Shown in pieces: positions 35,008 to 43,259 of a stretch of 64,000 nucleotides of DNA. How positions within the stretch are numbered: position 1 is the first letter of the stretch; each line of letters starts with the position of its first letter. Below the pieces are notes generated by a model that worked only from the letters and a program-made list of their open reading frames with translations, had not been told where the DNA came from and did not search any database. Source of the stretch: Sinosporangium siamense. GTDB taxonomy: Bacteria; Actinomycetota; Actinomycetes; Streptosporangiales; Streptosporangiaceae. A program made the position numbers and the translations under genes. The DNA lies in contig NZ_BOOW01000001.1 of NCBI RefSeq assembly GCF_016863435.1, positions 1 to 64,000 of the forward strand, written 5' to 3'.

Positions 35008-35993
35008 CCTTCCTGCTCAGCGACCATCAACTCGCCTTCGCCGCCTCGGTGCGCGAGGTGCTTGAGGCCAGGTGCCCGGCTTCCGCCGTACGCGCGGCGG
35101 GGGAGGGCGGGGAGCGGCTACCGGGGTGGGCGCATCTCGCCAAGCTTGGTTTTTTCGGGATGCTCGTCGCCACGGAGCAGGGCGGGCTCGGGCTGCGGCT
35201 TATCGACGCCGTGCCCGCCCTGGAGGAGACGGGCCGGGCGGCGCTCCCCGGGCCGGTCGTCGAGACCGCGGTCGCCGCGGCGGGTGTGCTCGGCGGCGAC
35301 CGGGCGGCAGCCCTGGCCGACGGGTCGCTACGCGTGAGCGCGCGGCTGGGCGATCAGACCTATCTGCCCGACGCCGATCTCGCCGACTTGCTCGTCGTGC
35401 AGCACGCGGGCGCACTGCACGTGCTGAGACCGGACGAGGTACGGCTGATGCCTCAGCCGGCGATCGACCCGGTGCGGAGGTTGTTCGCGGTGAGGCTCGA
35501 CGGGGCCCTCCGCACGCGGGGCAGCCCGGCGGGGACGGCGGCCGGACGTGTCACGGTCGCGGTCTCGGCTCAGCTCATCGGGCTGGCGCGGCATCTGCTC
35601 GACGCGACGGGGATCTACGCCGGCACCCGCACGCACACCGACGGGCCCCTCGGCTCGCGGCAGGACGCCGAGCGCGCGCTCGCCGGCGTCGCCATGGCGA
35701 TCGAGATCGCGGCGCCGACGGTGCACCGCGCGGCGGTCGCCCTCGACACCGCCGCGCCGACCGCCGACCGCGACGTCAGCGCGGCCAAGGCCGCGGCGGG
35801 GGAGGCGGCCGAACGCGCAGCGCGCACGGCGCTGCGCGTGCACGGCGCGAGCGGCTATTCGCGCGAACTCGATCTCCGGCTGTGGCTCACCAGGGTGTGG
35901 GCGTTGTCGTCGGCCTACGGAGGCACCGAGTTGCACCGCGCCCGGCTTCGGGCCGCCGTGCTGGGCTCTCCGGAGTTGCGGCGGCGCCTGTGA
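35004..35993 (+). CDS. Acyl-CoA dehydrogenase-like protein, probable non-catalytic subunit
   Basis: A 329-residue protein with the acyl-CoA dehydrogenase fold, shorter than the usual 380. It has the N-terminal helical domain (FLLSDHQLAFAASVREVL) and the C-terminal FAD-pocket helices (LRVHGASGYSRELDLRLW), but I do not see the catalytic Glu motif. In actinobacterial steroid and fatty-acid pathways such proteins form heteromers with a catalytic partner. Here the expected partner gene is only a 40-codon stub. The GTG at 35004 overlaps that stub's stop. It may pair with another dehydrogenase elsewhere or be decaying. Confidence 0.8.
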   Translation: MTFLLSDHQLAFAASVREVLEARCPASAVRAAGEGGERLPGWAHLAKLGFFGMLVATEQGGLGLRLIDAVPALEETGRAALPGPVVETAVAAAGVLGGDRAAALADGSLRVSARLGDQTYLPDADLADLLVVQHAGALHVLRPDEVRLMPQPAIDPVRRLFAVRLDGALRTRGSPAGTAAGRVTVAVSAQLIGLARHLLDATGIYAGTRTHTDGPLGSRQDAERALAGVAMAIEIAAPTVHRAAVALDTAAPTADRDVSAAKAAAGEAAERAARTALRVHGASGYSRELDLRLWLTRVWALSSAYGGTELHRARLRAAVLGSPELRRRL

Positions 35994-36023
35994 CGCGGCG
36001 TGAAGGGGTGCCGGGAGTGATGG

Positions 36024-36206
36024 TCAGTGCACGCCCAGGGCCATCATCGCCAGCAGGCCGACGAAGTGCCCGACGACCACGAACACGATGATGAAGATGA
36101 AGACGAACTTCGCCGGACCGTGTTCGAAGTGCTTGCCCTCCTGGAGTGGAGGCAGCTTGGCTTGGCGCTCGGCGATCCGCTCTTCGAGGGGCTTCTTGTG
36201 GAACAT
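36024..36206 (-). CDS. Small single-pass membrane protein
   Basis: A 60-residue protein: a charged N-terminal half (KPLEERIAERQAKLPPLQEG) then one hydrophobic helix (about 33-56) starting FVFIFIIVFVVVGHFVG. AGAGG lies 8 bases before the ATG. The family is unknown; conserved small membrane proteins of this form are common in actinomycetes. The strand and compact gene limits support coding. Confidence 0.7.
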   Translation of the reverse strand: MFHKKPLEERIAERQAKLPPLQEGKHFEHGPAKFVFIFIIVFVVVGHFVGLLAMMALGVH

Positions 36207-36403
36207 CCGGACATCCTCTCGGCCGACCGGGGCTTTTGCCGAACTCTCGATGCTCTACACCCCATAGTAGTGGCAGGGTGCACGGCCGGTATCGCTCCCC
36301 CCAAGATACCGGTCGCATGGTAAAGGGCAGAGGTGGGGAACGGGGCTAACCCCCGATCTGAGAAGCTAGTCCCCTTACCTGTTACAAAGAATGGGACGAG
36401 GTC

Positions 36404-36664
36404 ATGTCAGGGAATGCAGGCGGCGGCAGCCACGGGGGCTCCCCCAAGTCGTGGCTCGCTGTGATCACGATCCTCGTGGGCAGCACTCTCAGCGGAGTCG
36501 CGCTTACCATAGGGCCGAACTGGGTGCTTGTCTGGGCGGGTGTAGGCATCTGTGCCATCGGCGGCGTGCTCGCGCTGCTCTTCGACATCATGTCCGACGT
36601 GATCGTGGACAAGCCGCGGGTCCCCTTGGCGGAGGCCCACCCCATGGCCAAGCGGATGCACTGA
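36404..36664 (+). CDS. Small two-helix membrane protein
   Basis: An 86-residue protein with two hydrophobic segments (about 17-37 and 41-62) after a Gly/Ser-rich start containing HGGSP, and a short charged tail. Similar HGG-type small integral membrane proteins are widespread in Streptomyces relatives with no assigned role. A very good intrinsic terminator follows 19 bases after the stop, supporting a real, single-gene transcript. Confidence 0.75.
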   Translation: MSGNAGGGSHGGSPKSWLAVITILVGSTLSGVALTIGPNWVLVWAGVGICAIGGVLALLFDIMSDVIVDKPRVPLAEAHPMAKRMH

Positions 36665-36682
36665 CCCACGCGCCCGGCATCG

Positions 36683-36718
36683 AACAGCCCCGTCCGGCTC
36701 ACTCCTGGCGGGGCTGTT
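36683..36718 (+). terminator. Intrinsic terminator with T tract
   Basis: A 10-base-pair stem AACAGCCCCG/CGGGGCTGTT with a 16-base loop runs into TTTT. It is one of the clearest terminators in the window. Confidence 0.85.
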
Positions 36719-36736
36719 TTGTGCGATCTAAACCTA

Positions 36737-36752
36737 CCTGTCAATAGACAGG
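36737..36752. promoter_or_regulatory. TetR-type palindrome CCTGTC-AATA-GACAGG
   Basis: Perfect 6-base arms around an AATA centre, a common TetR operator shape. It is 365 bases upstream of the nearest TetR gene and has no gene of its own directly after it. Confidence 0.5.
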
Positions 36753-37116
36753 CGTCACGCCGACCGGCCGCGCCGTACGGCATGAGCCGCCCTGTGGCCA
36801 CCGCCCGAGCCGGGGCCGGCGGCGGCAGCACCACGGTGGGTCACGTGATCGGCGGACGGCACTGTTACGCTGATCTTCTTCCCGCCGTCTTCCTTCACCG
36901 CGCGTACCGGTTGCCCGAGACCGGTTCGGCGGTCGGGCGGCGGTGGTCGCCGACGCCAACCCGCTGACCTTTCCCCTGTCCGCGACGCACACTCTCACCC
37001 CCGTCTTCGACTTCTCCAACCGCGACCGGGGGCCGTCGTGGCAGGTGTTCCGCCGGAGGTCGGTGCACCGGGCGTGCGGCAGGCCGGGAATCACAGCGCG
37101 AGGACGGGAGTCTGAA
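36753..37116. other. Gap upstream of orphan TetR
   Basis: No gene is supported. One copy of TACGGCATGAGCC lies at 36776-36788, inside a GCCGTACGGC palindrome. A frame in the second half reads through into the TetR gene (with LTPVFDFSNRDRGPSWQVF) but lacks a start and resembles nothing I know; it may be a relic. Confidence 0.35.
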
Positions 37117-37728
37117 TTGTCACCTCGGCAGAGCGACACGAGGCACAAATTGCTCGACGAATTCGCCACGCAGCTTCTTGAGCGTGGCTACCCCGGCATC
37201 TCCCTCAGCGAGATCGCCGGAGCCGTCGGCATCCGCAAGGCGAGCCTCTATCACCACTTCCCCGACGGGAAGGAGTCCCTCTTCGCCGAGGTGTCCCTGC
37301 GCTACATCGAGGAACTGCACACCGTGCTGCGCGAGGCCCTCGACACCCCCGGTGGCCTGGGCGCCCAGCTCTCGGCCATCGTCGCCGGGCACGCCGCCGA
37401 CGCCTACCGCTCGGCGATGGGCATGCGCATCTTCGACAGCACCCGCTACGTCGGCGACGACATCCGGACACAGGTGTCGCAACGCTATGTACACGCGCTG
37501 ATCGCCCCGGTGACCGATCTCATGGCCGCCGCCGTCGACCGAGGCGAACTCCGGCCGGCCGACCCCGCCTTCCTCGCCTCGGCCTTCCTGGAACTCGCCG
37601 CCGTCGCCGAGCCCCTGCCGCCGGACACGGCGCTCCCACCGGCCCAGGGCCCGCCGAACCCCCCGGCCGTCGTGCCGGGTGTCGTGCCCGCCGTCGTCGA
37701 GTTGTTCCTCCGCGGCGCCGCTTCCTGA
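37117..37728 (+). CDS. TetR-family regulator (orphan)
   Basis: A 203-residue TetR regulator with HTH at about 12-58 (ISLSEIAGAVGIRKASLYHHFPDGKE). I chose the TTG at 37117, preceded by GGGAG 6 bases upstream; the longer frame has no start signal. The C terminus is Pro-rich. No target gene is adjacent: the upstream neighbour is a small membrane protein behind a terminator, and the downstream gene converges. The nearest operator-like palindrome is 365 bases upstream. Confidence 0.85.
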   Translation: MSPRQSDTRHKLLDEFATQLLERGYPGISLSEIAGAVGIRKASLYHHFPDGKESLFAEVSLRYIEELHTVLREALDTPGGLGAQLSAIVAGHAADAYRSAMGMRIFDSTRYVGDDIRTQVSQRYVHALIAPVTDLMAAAVDRGELRPADPAFLASAFLELAAVAEPLPPDTALPPAQGPPNPPAVVPGVVPAVVELFLRGAAS

Positions 37729-37762
37729 GGCCCGCGGGGGGCTTCAGGGAGGGACGCCGGTG

Positions 37763-37789
37763 GTGACCGCCGTGTCACACGGCGGTCAC
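37763..37789. terminator. 12-base-pair hairpin between convergent genes
   Basis: GTGACCGCCGTG and its exact complement around a TCA loop. It lies between the TetR gene and the convergent CHAP gene and could end both transcripts. No T tract. Confidence 0.65.
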
Positions 37790-37894
37790 GCGGGCCCCAG
37801 GACACCGCTCGCCGGCTCGCAGACCGTCCGCCGGGGTGTCCGGCTTGGTGATCGTCGAGCTGGATTCTGCGGCCTCCTGGGGCTCCAGGAGATG

Positions 37895-39721
37895 TCAGGG
37901 CGTGCGCCGATGGCGGCCGTTGCCGCGCCGTGACTCCGTTCGCGACTCCGTTCGCGATGCTGCGCCTGGTTCCGTGGTGGCCGGAGCGTCGAAGACCGCG
38001 GTGGTAGGAGTGTTGCGGTGACGGCGTCCGCGCAGCGGGGCGTCGGTGCTGAAGCCGTGGGGCGTGAGATCGTCCTGGAGGTGGACGGGGGCCGCAAGCG
38101 GCATCGACTGCTGCGAGACGGCCGACTGGCGGCGGCCTCGCGACGTAGCGGTGGGACGCGTGTCGGGCGGGGCCGTGTGCGAAAGGCGGTGGCGGCGTCC
38201 GCGCAGCGGAGCCTCGGCCCTGAACGACCCGTAGTCTTCGGCGAGGCGTTCCCGGCGGCGACGTCGCCCCCGGTAGGGCAGCAGCGACTCCTGCGGCGTC
38301 GTCGGTTGCGGCGTTGCGTCGGGCTGTGCCCCGGTGGGCTGCACCTTCGGCGTGAACCACGTGAACGACGCCGGGGCGGAGGTGGCCGCGGGCGCCGCGG
38401 CGGCTCCTTCGGCGGTGCGGCCGGTGGAGGCGAGGTCGAGGGTGACCGACTCGGCGGCCTTGTCGGCCGCGCCGACGGGCGCGGCGTTCACCAGCGGAGC
38501 GGCCGTGGTGGTGGGCGGCACCGAGAAGTCGGCGTGCCGGGTCCCGGTGAGCGTCGGCTCGCACAGCGGCGCCGGGGCGGACACGGCGGGCGCGTCGGCG
38601 GCGCGCACGGGACGGCGGGCGCGGTCCCGGCCGGCCCGGGTGTTCTGCGCGCGCAGCGTGGCCGGACGGGCCTGCGGCACGCGTACGGCATGAGCCAGGC
38701 GCAGCCGGGTCTTCGCATGGGCGAACACGGCGACGGCGGCGAGCACGAGGGAGCCGACGAGGGCCTGGCCGGCGAGGTCGGCGGGGGCGGGGAACTCGTG
38801 GTCGGCGGCCACGGGGGTGGTGTCGTGGCTGTCGGCCTCCGCCGTACCGGCCGGTTCCCGGGGGTTGTACGCCTCGGGTTTCCTGTGCTTGCCGGGGGAG
38901 GTCGTCGTGAGGGGTTTGGCGGTGCCGGCGTCCTGTCCGCTCGCGGGCTTCGCGGCGGTGCTTTCCCCGGCGCCTCCCCCGGCCGCGGGGGCGGTGCCGG
39001 GGCGGGTCTGGGCGAGGACGGAGCTCGGCGGCCCGGCGGTGTCGAGCAGGTCGCCGGTCTGGGGGGAGAGGGTGGTGCCGTCCCCGTCGGTGACGGGGCT
39101 GCCCTGCCCGTCGAGTGCGAGCACGGGCGTTTCTGGGACGGGGGCCGTCTCCGGGGTGGCGGGAGGCATGGGGATGCCCGCCACGGTCGTGCCCGTGTCG
39201 CGGCCGTCGGCGACCGGGCCTAGGGCCGACTCGACCACGGAGAGGTCGAGTTGTTCTAGGCGGGCCTTGACCTCTTCGGGGTAGCCGTAGCCGACGACCT
39301 TGCGTTGGTCGCGCACCTTGCGCTTGGCGACGCCACCGTCGATGTTGCCCTCGATGGTGTGGATCCGCTTGCCCTCGACCCGCACGACGACGCCGACGTG
39401 ATCGATCTTGCCGATCTTGCGGGAGCCGCTCCAGTCGTAGAAGACGAGTGCGCCGGGTTTGGGCGTGGTGCCCCAGGCGCCCTGCTTCTTGAACCACTGG
39501 GCATGCGACGGAGTCCACGCGAACTGGCCGATCCAGTCCTCGTAGCCGAGCTTCTTGGCGGCCCAAGAGATGTACATGTCACACCAAGGCTGGTTGGTGT
39601 AGTCGACCCGGGAGTCGACGCTGTTGTACCACTTGCCGAACTTGGTGTAGCCGTTGCTCTTCTCCGCGTAGCCGAGTTCGCTTTCCAGCAGCTTGATGAA
39701 CTTGTTGGTCTCAGGCGTCAT
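37895..39721 (-). CDS. CHAP-domain membrane protein, probable peptidoglycan amidase
   Basis: A 608-residue protein. Residues about 5-150 form a CHAP amidase/endopeptidase domain with C47 (PWCDMYISW) and H108 (IDHVGVVV). A Thr/Pro/Ala-rich linker follows, then one membrane helix (about 336-355, GSLVLAAVAVFAHA), and a long Ala/Pro/Arg-rich tail with APLRGRRHR twice. There is no signal peptide at the start, so topology is unclear: the CHAP domain would be outside if the helix acts as a C-terminal anchor. No Shine-Dalgarno precedes the ATG, and a leader of about 160 bases is predicted. Confidence 0.82.
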   Translation of the reverse strand: MTPETNKFIKLLESELGYAEKSNGYTKFGKWYNSVDSRVDYTNQPWCDMYISWAAKKLGYEDWIGQFAWTPSHAQWFKKQGAWGTTPKPGALVFYDWSGSRKIGKIDHVGVVVRVEGKRIHTIEGNIDGGVAKRKVRDQRKVVGYGYPEEVKARLEQLDLSVVESALGPVADGRDTGTTVAGIPMPPATPETAPVPETPVLALDGQGSPVTDGDGTTLSPQTGDLLDTAGPPSSVLAQTRPGTAPAAGGGAGESTAAKPASGQDAGTAKPLTTTSPGKHRKPEAYNPREPAGTAEADSHDTTPVAADHEFPAPADLAGQALVGSLVLAAVAVFAHAKTRLRLAHAVRVPQARPATLRAQNTRAGRDRARRPVRAADAPAVSAPAPLCEPTLTGTRHADFSVPPTTTAAPLVNAAPVGAADKAAESVTLDLASTGRTAEGAAAAPAATSAPASFTWFTPKVQPTGAQPDATPQPTTPQESLLPYRGRRRRRERLAEDYGSFRAEAPLRGRRHRLSHTAPPDTRPTATSRGRRQSAVSQQSMPLAAPVHLQDDLTPHGFSTDAPLRGRRHRNTPTTAVFDAPATTEPGAASRTESRTESRRGNGRHRRTP

Positions 39722-39917
39722 GGAGGTTTCGGTAACCCCTGGCAGCCCTGGGGGAGGATCGCGCCGCCGTCGCGACCGGGCTTCCGGGGGGCAGGTCGAA
39801 CGATGGCGCGTGCACTCGCGTCCACCCGTGCTTGAAACGGCTGGGGCGTGTGTGGCGGCGCCACGGGTCTGTTGCTTCCGTGATCAGCGAGATTACCGTT
39901 CCAAGGGTGCAGGTCAA
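39722..39917 (-). promoter_or_regulatory. Promoter and long leader of the CHAP gene
   Basis: On the minus strand TTGACC (39917-39912), a 16-base spacer and TAATCT (39895-39890) make a good sigma-70-type promoter. Transcription from about 39883 would leave a leader of about 160 bases rich in GC hairpins (for example GTGGC-GCC-GCCAC). Cell-wall hydrolase genes in actinomycetes often carry c-di-AMP riboswitches, but I could not match that consensus. Confidence 0.5.
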
Positions 39918-40091
39918 GGCAGAACCAAGGAAGTTCCAAGCAGCAGAAGACTGCTCGGCGCACCACTCTAACCTCACAACAGCCCTGGAAGCCCGCTATT
40001 TGCCGGGATTTCGATGGTTTTCGGCCCTGCTGGGGACCGGTGGAAAAATCCGGCCCGCCCGGGCGTGTCGGGGCCCCCGAACGCCGTTCTG

Positions 40092-40109
40092 TAGAACGTG
40101 TTCTAGAGT
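40092..40109 (+). promoter_or_regulatory. KstR-type operator on a leaderless promoter
   Basis: TAGAACGTGTTCTA (40092-40105) fits the KstR consensus TnnAACnnGTTnnA exactly. It overlaps a -10 box, TAGAGT (40104-40109), whose start point would fall at the thioesterase ATG (40117). GTTCTGTAGAAC overlaps its left side (40086-40097). Confidence 0.65.
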
Positions 40110-40116
40110 TGTGCGC

Positions 40117-40803
40117 ATGACCCTTGATCTCGACCTTGCCGATGCGCTGTCACGAGCCGAGGGAGACGCCCGGCTGGCCGCTCTCGCCGCACTCGCGCAA
40201 CAGGCCCGCGACCTGATCGACGCCGTCGCGCTGACCGACGTGCCGGGAGATGAGATCACCGCCGTGGCCGGCGAGATCGCCGTGCTGAGCGAGCGCCTGC
40301 GCGCGACGATGCGCGACCGCCCGCGCTCGTTCCAGCTGACCGAGGACCAGAACACCCTCATCGACCCCGGCAACGCCGTCGGCGGCGTGGCGAACCCCCA
40401 CGCGCTGCCGCTCGTCGTCGAGGTCACCCCGGAGCGCACCGTGCGGGCCGACGTCCAGTTCCGCCCCGTCCACGCGGGCCCGCCGGGGTTCGTGCACGGC
40501 GGGGTGACGTCCATGGTGCTCGACCAGCTGCTCGGGGAGGCCGTGGCGGCGGGGCACTTCCCCGCGATGACCGGAACGTTGACCATCCGCTATCGCAGGC
40601 CCGTGCCGTACGGCGAGCCGTTGGTGGGCACCGCCGAATACACGCACTCCGAGGGGCGTAAGAGCTGGGTGGAGGGCCGGATCGCCCTGCCGGACGGCAC
40701 GCCGCTGGTCGAGGCGACCGGCCTGTTCATCACCCCGTCGGCCTGGGTGGGGCTCACCATCGCCGACGTCGAGGAGGCGACGGCGCCGGCCGCCGGTCAA
40801 TAG
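40117..40803 (+). CDS. PaaI-type hotdog acyl-CoA thioesterase
   Basis: A 228-residue protein with a C-terminal hotdog thioesterase domain (about 105-215) carrying the HGG...D motif (FVHGGVTSMVLDQLLGEAV). The N-terminal 100 residues are helical. It would hydrolyse acyl- or aryl-CoA thioesters in the cytosol. The ATG at 40117 sits about 7 bases after a -10 box, so the transcript is probably leaderless. The KstR-type operator suggests control by sterol or fatty-acyl-CoA signals. It converges on the kinase-like gene. Confidence 0.87.
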   Translation: MTLDLDLADALSRAEGDARLAALAALAQQARDLIDAVALTDVPGDEITAVAGEIAVLSERLRATMRDRPRSFQLTEDQNTLIDPGNAVGGVANPHALPLVVEVTPERTVRADVQFRPVHAGPPGFVHGGVTSMVLDQLLGEAVAAGHFPAMTGTLTIRYRRPVPYGEPLVGTAEYTHSEGRKSWVEGRIALPDGTPLVEATGLFITPSAWVGLTIADVEEATAPAAGQ

Positions 40804-40849
40804 CCCGCGCCGGTCGGCAGGCCGCCGTCCACGACGGACTCGCCCCCGA

Positions 40850-42505
40850 TCACTCCACGGACTCGATGCCCCGGTGCTCCCCGTGCGGGGCGGAGTTGTG
40901 CTCGGTGGCCGGCTCCTCAGGCTCTTCGGGGTCGCCGGACTCCTCCGGCTCCTCGGGTTCCTCCGATGGTTCGGGCTCCGGGGCGGGGGTGCGCGGCGGG
41001 CATTTCCTCCCCTCGGCCCGGATTTCCGTCACCTGGGGACCGTTCAGCGCCGCCCGGTCCGTCATCAGCACGACGCCGAGGTGCGCATAAGTACCGCACG
41101 CGATGCGCGCGAACTTGTAGGCCACATCCACCGAATAGTCGGTCTTCCCCGACAGCGTGACGGTGTCGGTGTGCAGCGTCCGCACCGCGCCGGTGCCGTC
41201 CCGCCGGGTGAACATCACACTCAGCCGCACAGGACCCATGGACTCGGTCCTGATCAGCATGCTGCCGTCCGAACCGTCCCACGACGTGATCCGGGCACTG
41301 GTGACCCGGGCCGGCGACGGCGCGGGCGCGGCCTGCCCCGGCGCCTGCGTCACCAAGGGGGAGGGCACCCGCTGGTACGGCGCGGCCCGGCTCGTCGCCG
41401 GCCCCGCGGTGGGCGCGGCCGCCTTCATCGGCTCCGGCTCCGCCTGCTCCTGCTGGCGCGGCGACGGGGCCAGGAAGGTGCCACCGTCCCGCTCGACCTT
41501 GTCGAGGTCGGCCACGAGCAGCACGATCGTCACGGTGACCGCCATAATCGCGGCGACCATCACGCCGTAGCCGCGCGGCCGGACCCTGCTCACCCGTCCT
41601 GCCAGGCGGGTCACCGGCGTGCGCCGCCGCGTGATCGGCCGGGCCAGGGGGAAGTCGAGCGCCATCGCCGTCGCCGTCTCGGCCAGCCGGCGGCGTCCCC
41701 GCTTCTCCCATTCGGGGCCGTGCGCCGCGACCGCCGCTGCGCCGAGCTCCTGCAGGAACTCCCGCGCGCTCTGCGGCCTGTCGTCCGGCTCGGTGGCCAG
41801 GCCCCGGCCCACCAGCCCGCGCACCGACGCCGGCACGTCGTCCAGCGAGGGCCGCCCGTCCGGCCGGGCCGTGCCGTACGGCGTGCGCCCGGTGAGACAT
41901 TCGAAGAACACGCAGGTGGCGGCGTACAAGTCGCTCGCGACGGACGGGGGTTCGCCGGCCCATAGTTCGGGGGCGGCGTAGGCCGGCTCGCCGTACCGCG
42001 GGAACGGCTCGTCGCGGCCCCTGTCCGCGCCGGGGAACGCGGCAAGGCCGAGGTCGCCGATCCGGCCGAGCCCGTCGGCCTGCACGAGCACGTTCTCCGG
42101 CCGGTGGTTGCCGTGGACCAGCCCCACCTCGTGCACGGCGGCCAGGCCCAGCAGCACGGTCTTGAACTGCGCGATGGCCGCCTCGGCGTCTGTCCTGCCA
42201 TGGCGGTCGAGCACGGCGCGCAGCGGCACCCCGTCGACGAGCTCCATCACGAGCGCCGCGCGGGTGGCCGTCTCGACATACTCGTAGAGCCGGACGACCC
42301 GGGAGTCGTCGAGGCCGACCATCAGCGCGGTCTCCGACCGGAACCGCAGGAGGAAGTCCTGGTCGCGGCGCATGGTCGCGTTCAAATACTTGATCGCGAC
42401 GTGAGAGCCCGTGCCTATATGCGTGGCCAGGAAGACCCGGCCGCTCGGGCCTTCGCCGAGCTGTCTCACATCGTGATATCCCGGAACCGACCAGGAACCC
42501 ATCAC
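40850..42505 (-). CDS. Ser/Thr protein kinase-like membrane protein, likely pseudokinase
   Basis: A 551-residue receptor-like protein. An N-terminal kinase domain (about 8-270) keeps the Gly loop (LGEGPSGRV), K39 (VAIKYL) and a DFG equivalent, D151-L-G. The catalytic HRD is H131-G-N133, so the catalytic-base Asp is Asn. One membrane helix (about 314-336) is followed by an extracellular Pro/Ala linker, a beta-rich domain with two Cys, and an acidic Glu/Pro tail. It may bind ATP and signal without phosphotransfer, or retain weak activity. It is monocistronic. Confidence 0.88.
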   Translation of the reverse strand: MMGSWSVPGYHDVRQLGEGPSGRVFLATHIGTGSHVAIKYLNATMRRDQDFLLRFRSETALMVGLDDSRVVRLYEYVETATRAALVMELVDGVPLRAVLDRHGRTDAEAAIAQFKTVLLGLAAVHEVGLVHGNHRPENVLVQADGLGRIGDLGLAAFPGADRGRDEPFPRYGEPAYAAPELWAGEPPSVASDLYAATCVFFECLTGRTPYGTARPDGRPSLDDVPASVRGLVGRGLATEPDDRPQSAREFLQELGAAAVAAHGPEWEKRGRRRLAETATAMALDFPLARPITRRRTPVTRLAGRVSRVRPRGYGVMVAAIMAVTVTIVLLVADLDKVERDGGTFLAPSPRQQEQAEPEPMKAAAPTAGPATSRAAPYQRVPSPLVTQAPGQAAPAPSPARVTSARITSWDGSDGSMLIRTESMGPVRLSVMFTRRDGTGAVRTLHTDTVTLSGKTDYSVDVAYKFARIACGTYAHLGVVLMTDRAALNGPQVTEIRAEGRKCPPRTPAPEPEPSEEPEEPEESGDPEEPEEPATEHNSAPHGEHRGIESVE

Positions 42506-43259
42506 GCCCCCCGAGAGGCCGTCAATGACTTGAAGGTTCGAATCACTTGCGTGGTAAGCAATTCCAAGGCGCCACGGAAATGGTAATAGGTGGCCAATAG
42601 TAGTTGCTCACAGTATCGGTCGGAGTTTTGGGATATGGGGGTTACGGAGCGTTCTCAGTTGGTTTCACGGTGATCTCAAGATTGATCGCGATATGTGAGA
42701 GTTGTTCGGAGAAAAACTCTGTGCGAACGCTTGCTTGGTTCCACCGCCGCCCTCCGGTGGGCGCGGGCGCCGTACGGCACGCCCCGCCGTACGGCGAAGC
42801 CGTGGGAGCGCGGGGGCGGGGCGCGGTGGCGTGGGGCGCGCTTATCGCGTGTGAGCTGCGCGGTTGATGCGATGTGGGCGAGGGGCTGAGAGCGGTGCGG
42901 ATCGGGGGTGTCCCGCCTTTCCGCCGGCCTCCGCGACATGCGGGATGGTGCGTGATGCGCTCCGTCGCGGCCGTTCCGCACAGGACCGTTCCGAGGCGGC
43001 TGGACACGCTGGGCTTCCGCCGTACACGTGTGTGCGCCGCTGTGGGGATCTAGAGCTCTGGGCGGCATGTGGACTTTGTGGGCCTCCTGGAACGTCCCAC
43101 TGGAATTTCGGTCATGTAGCCCTTTACCGAGAGTGATCCTGTTTCGGTGGATTTGATATGACAAGTTAATCAACGCGGCTCAACGCCGCTGATCACGTGA
43201 CTCCTTCCCGGCGGGCACATGCGGCGACAGATCCCATCCCCTCGGTCCTTCGAATCCCC
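42506..43259. other. 754-base gap, no gene supported
   Basis: The first 210 bases are AT-richer and hold AGAGTT-11-AACTCT (42698-42720). The middle is very GC-rich, with two GCCGTACGGC palindromes 17 bases apart (42769 and 42786). Near the right end GCGGC-5-GCCGC (43175-43189) may terminate the hydrolase gene on the minus strand. Frames here are low-complexity Arg/Pro sequence. Confidence 0.5.

Noticed and set aside
37485-39566. 693-codon frame antisense to TetR and in another frame of the CHAP gene
   Set aside because: Arg/Pro/His-rich with no domain; the CHAP frame carries conserved motifs.
39722-39883. c-di-AMP (ydaO) riboswitch before the CHAP gene
   Set aside because: Position and target fit, but I could not align the conserved core; kept only as a structured leader.
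42642-43173. Overlapping ORFs in the 42.5-43.3 kb gap
   Set aside because: Low-complexity Arg/Pro/His sequence in all frames with no start signal.
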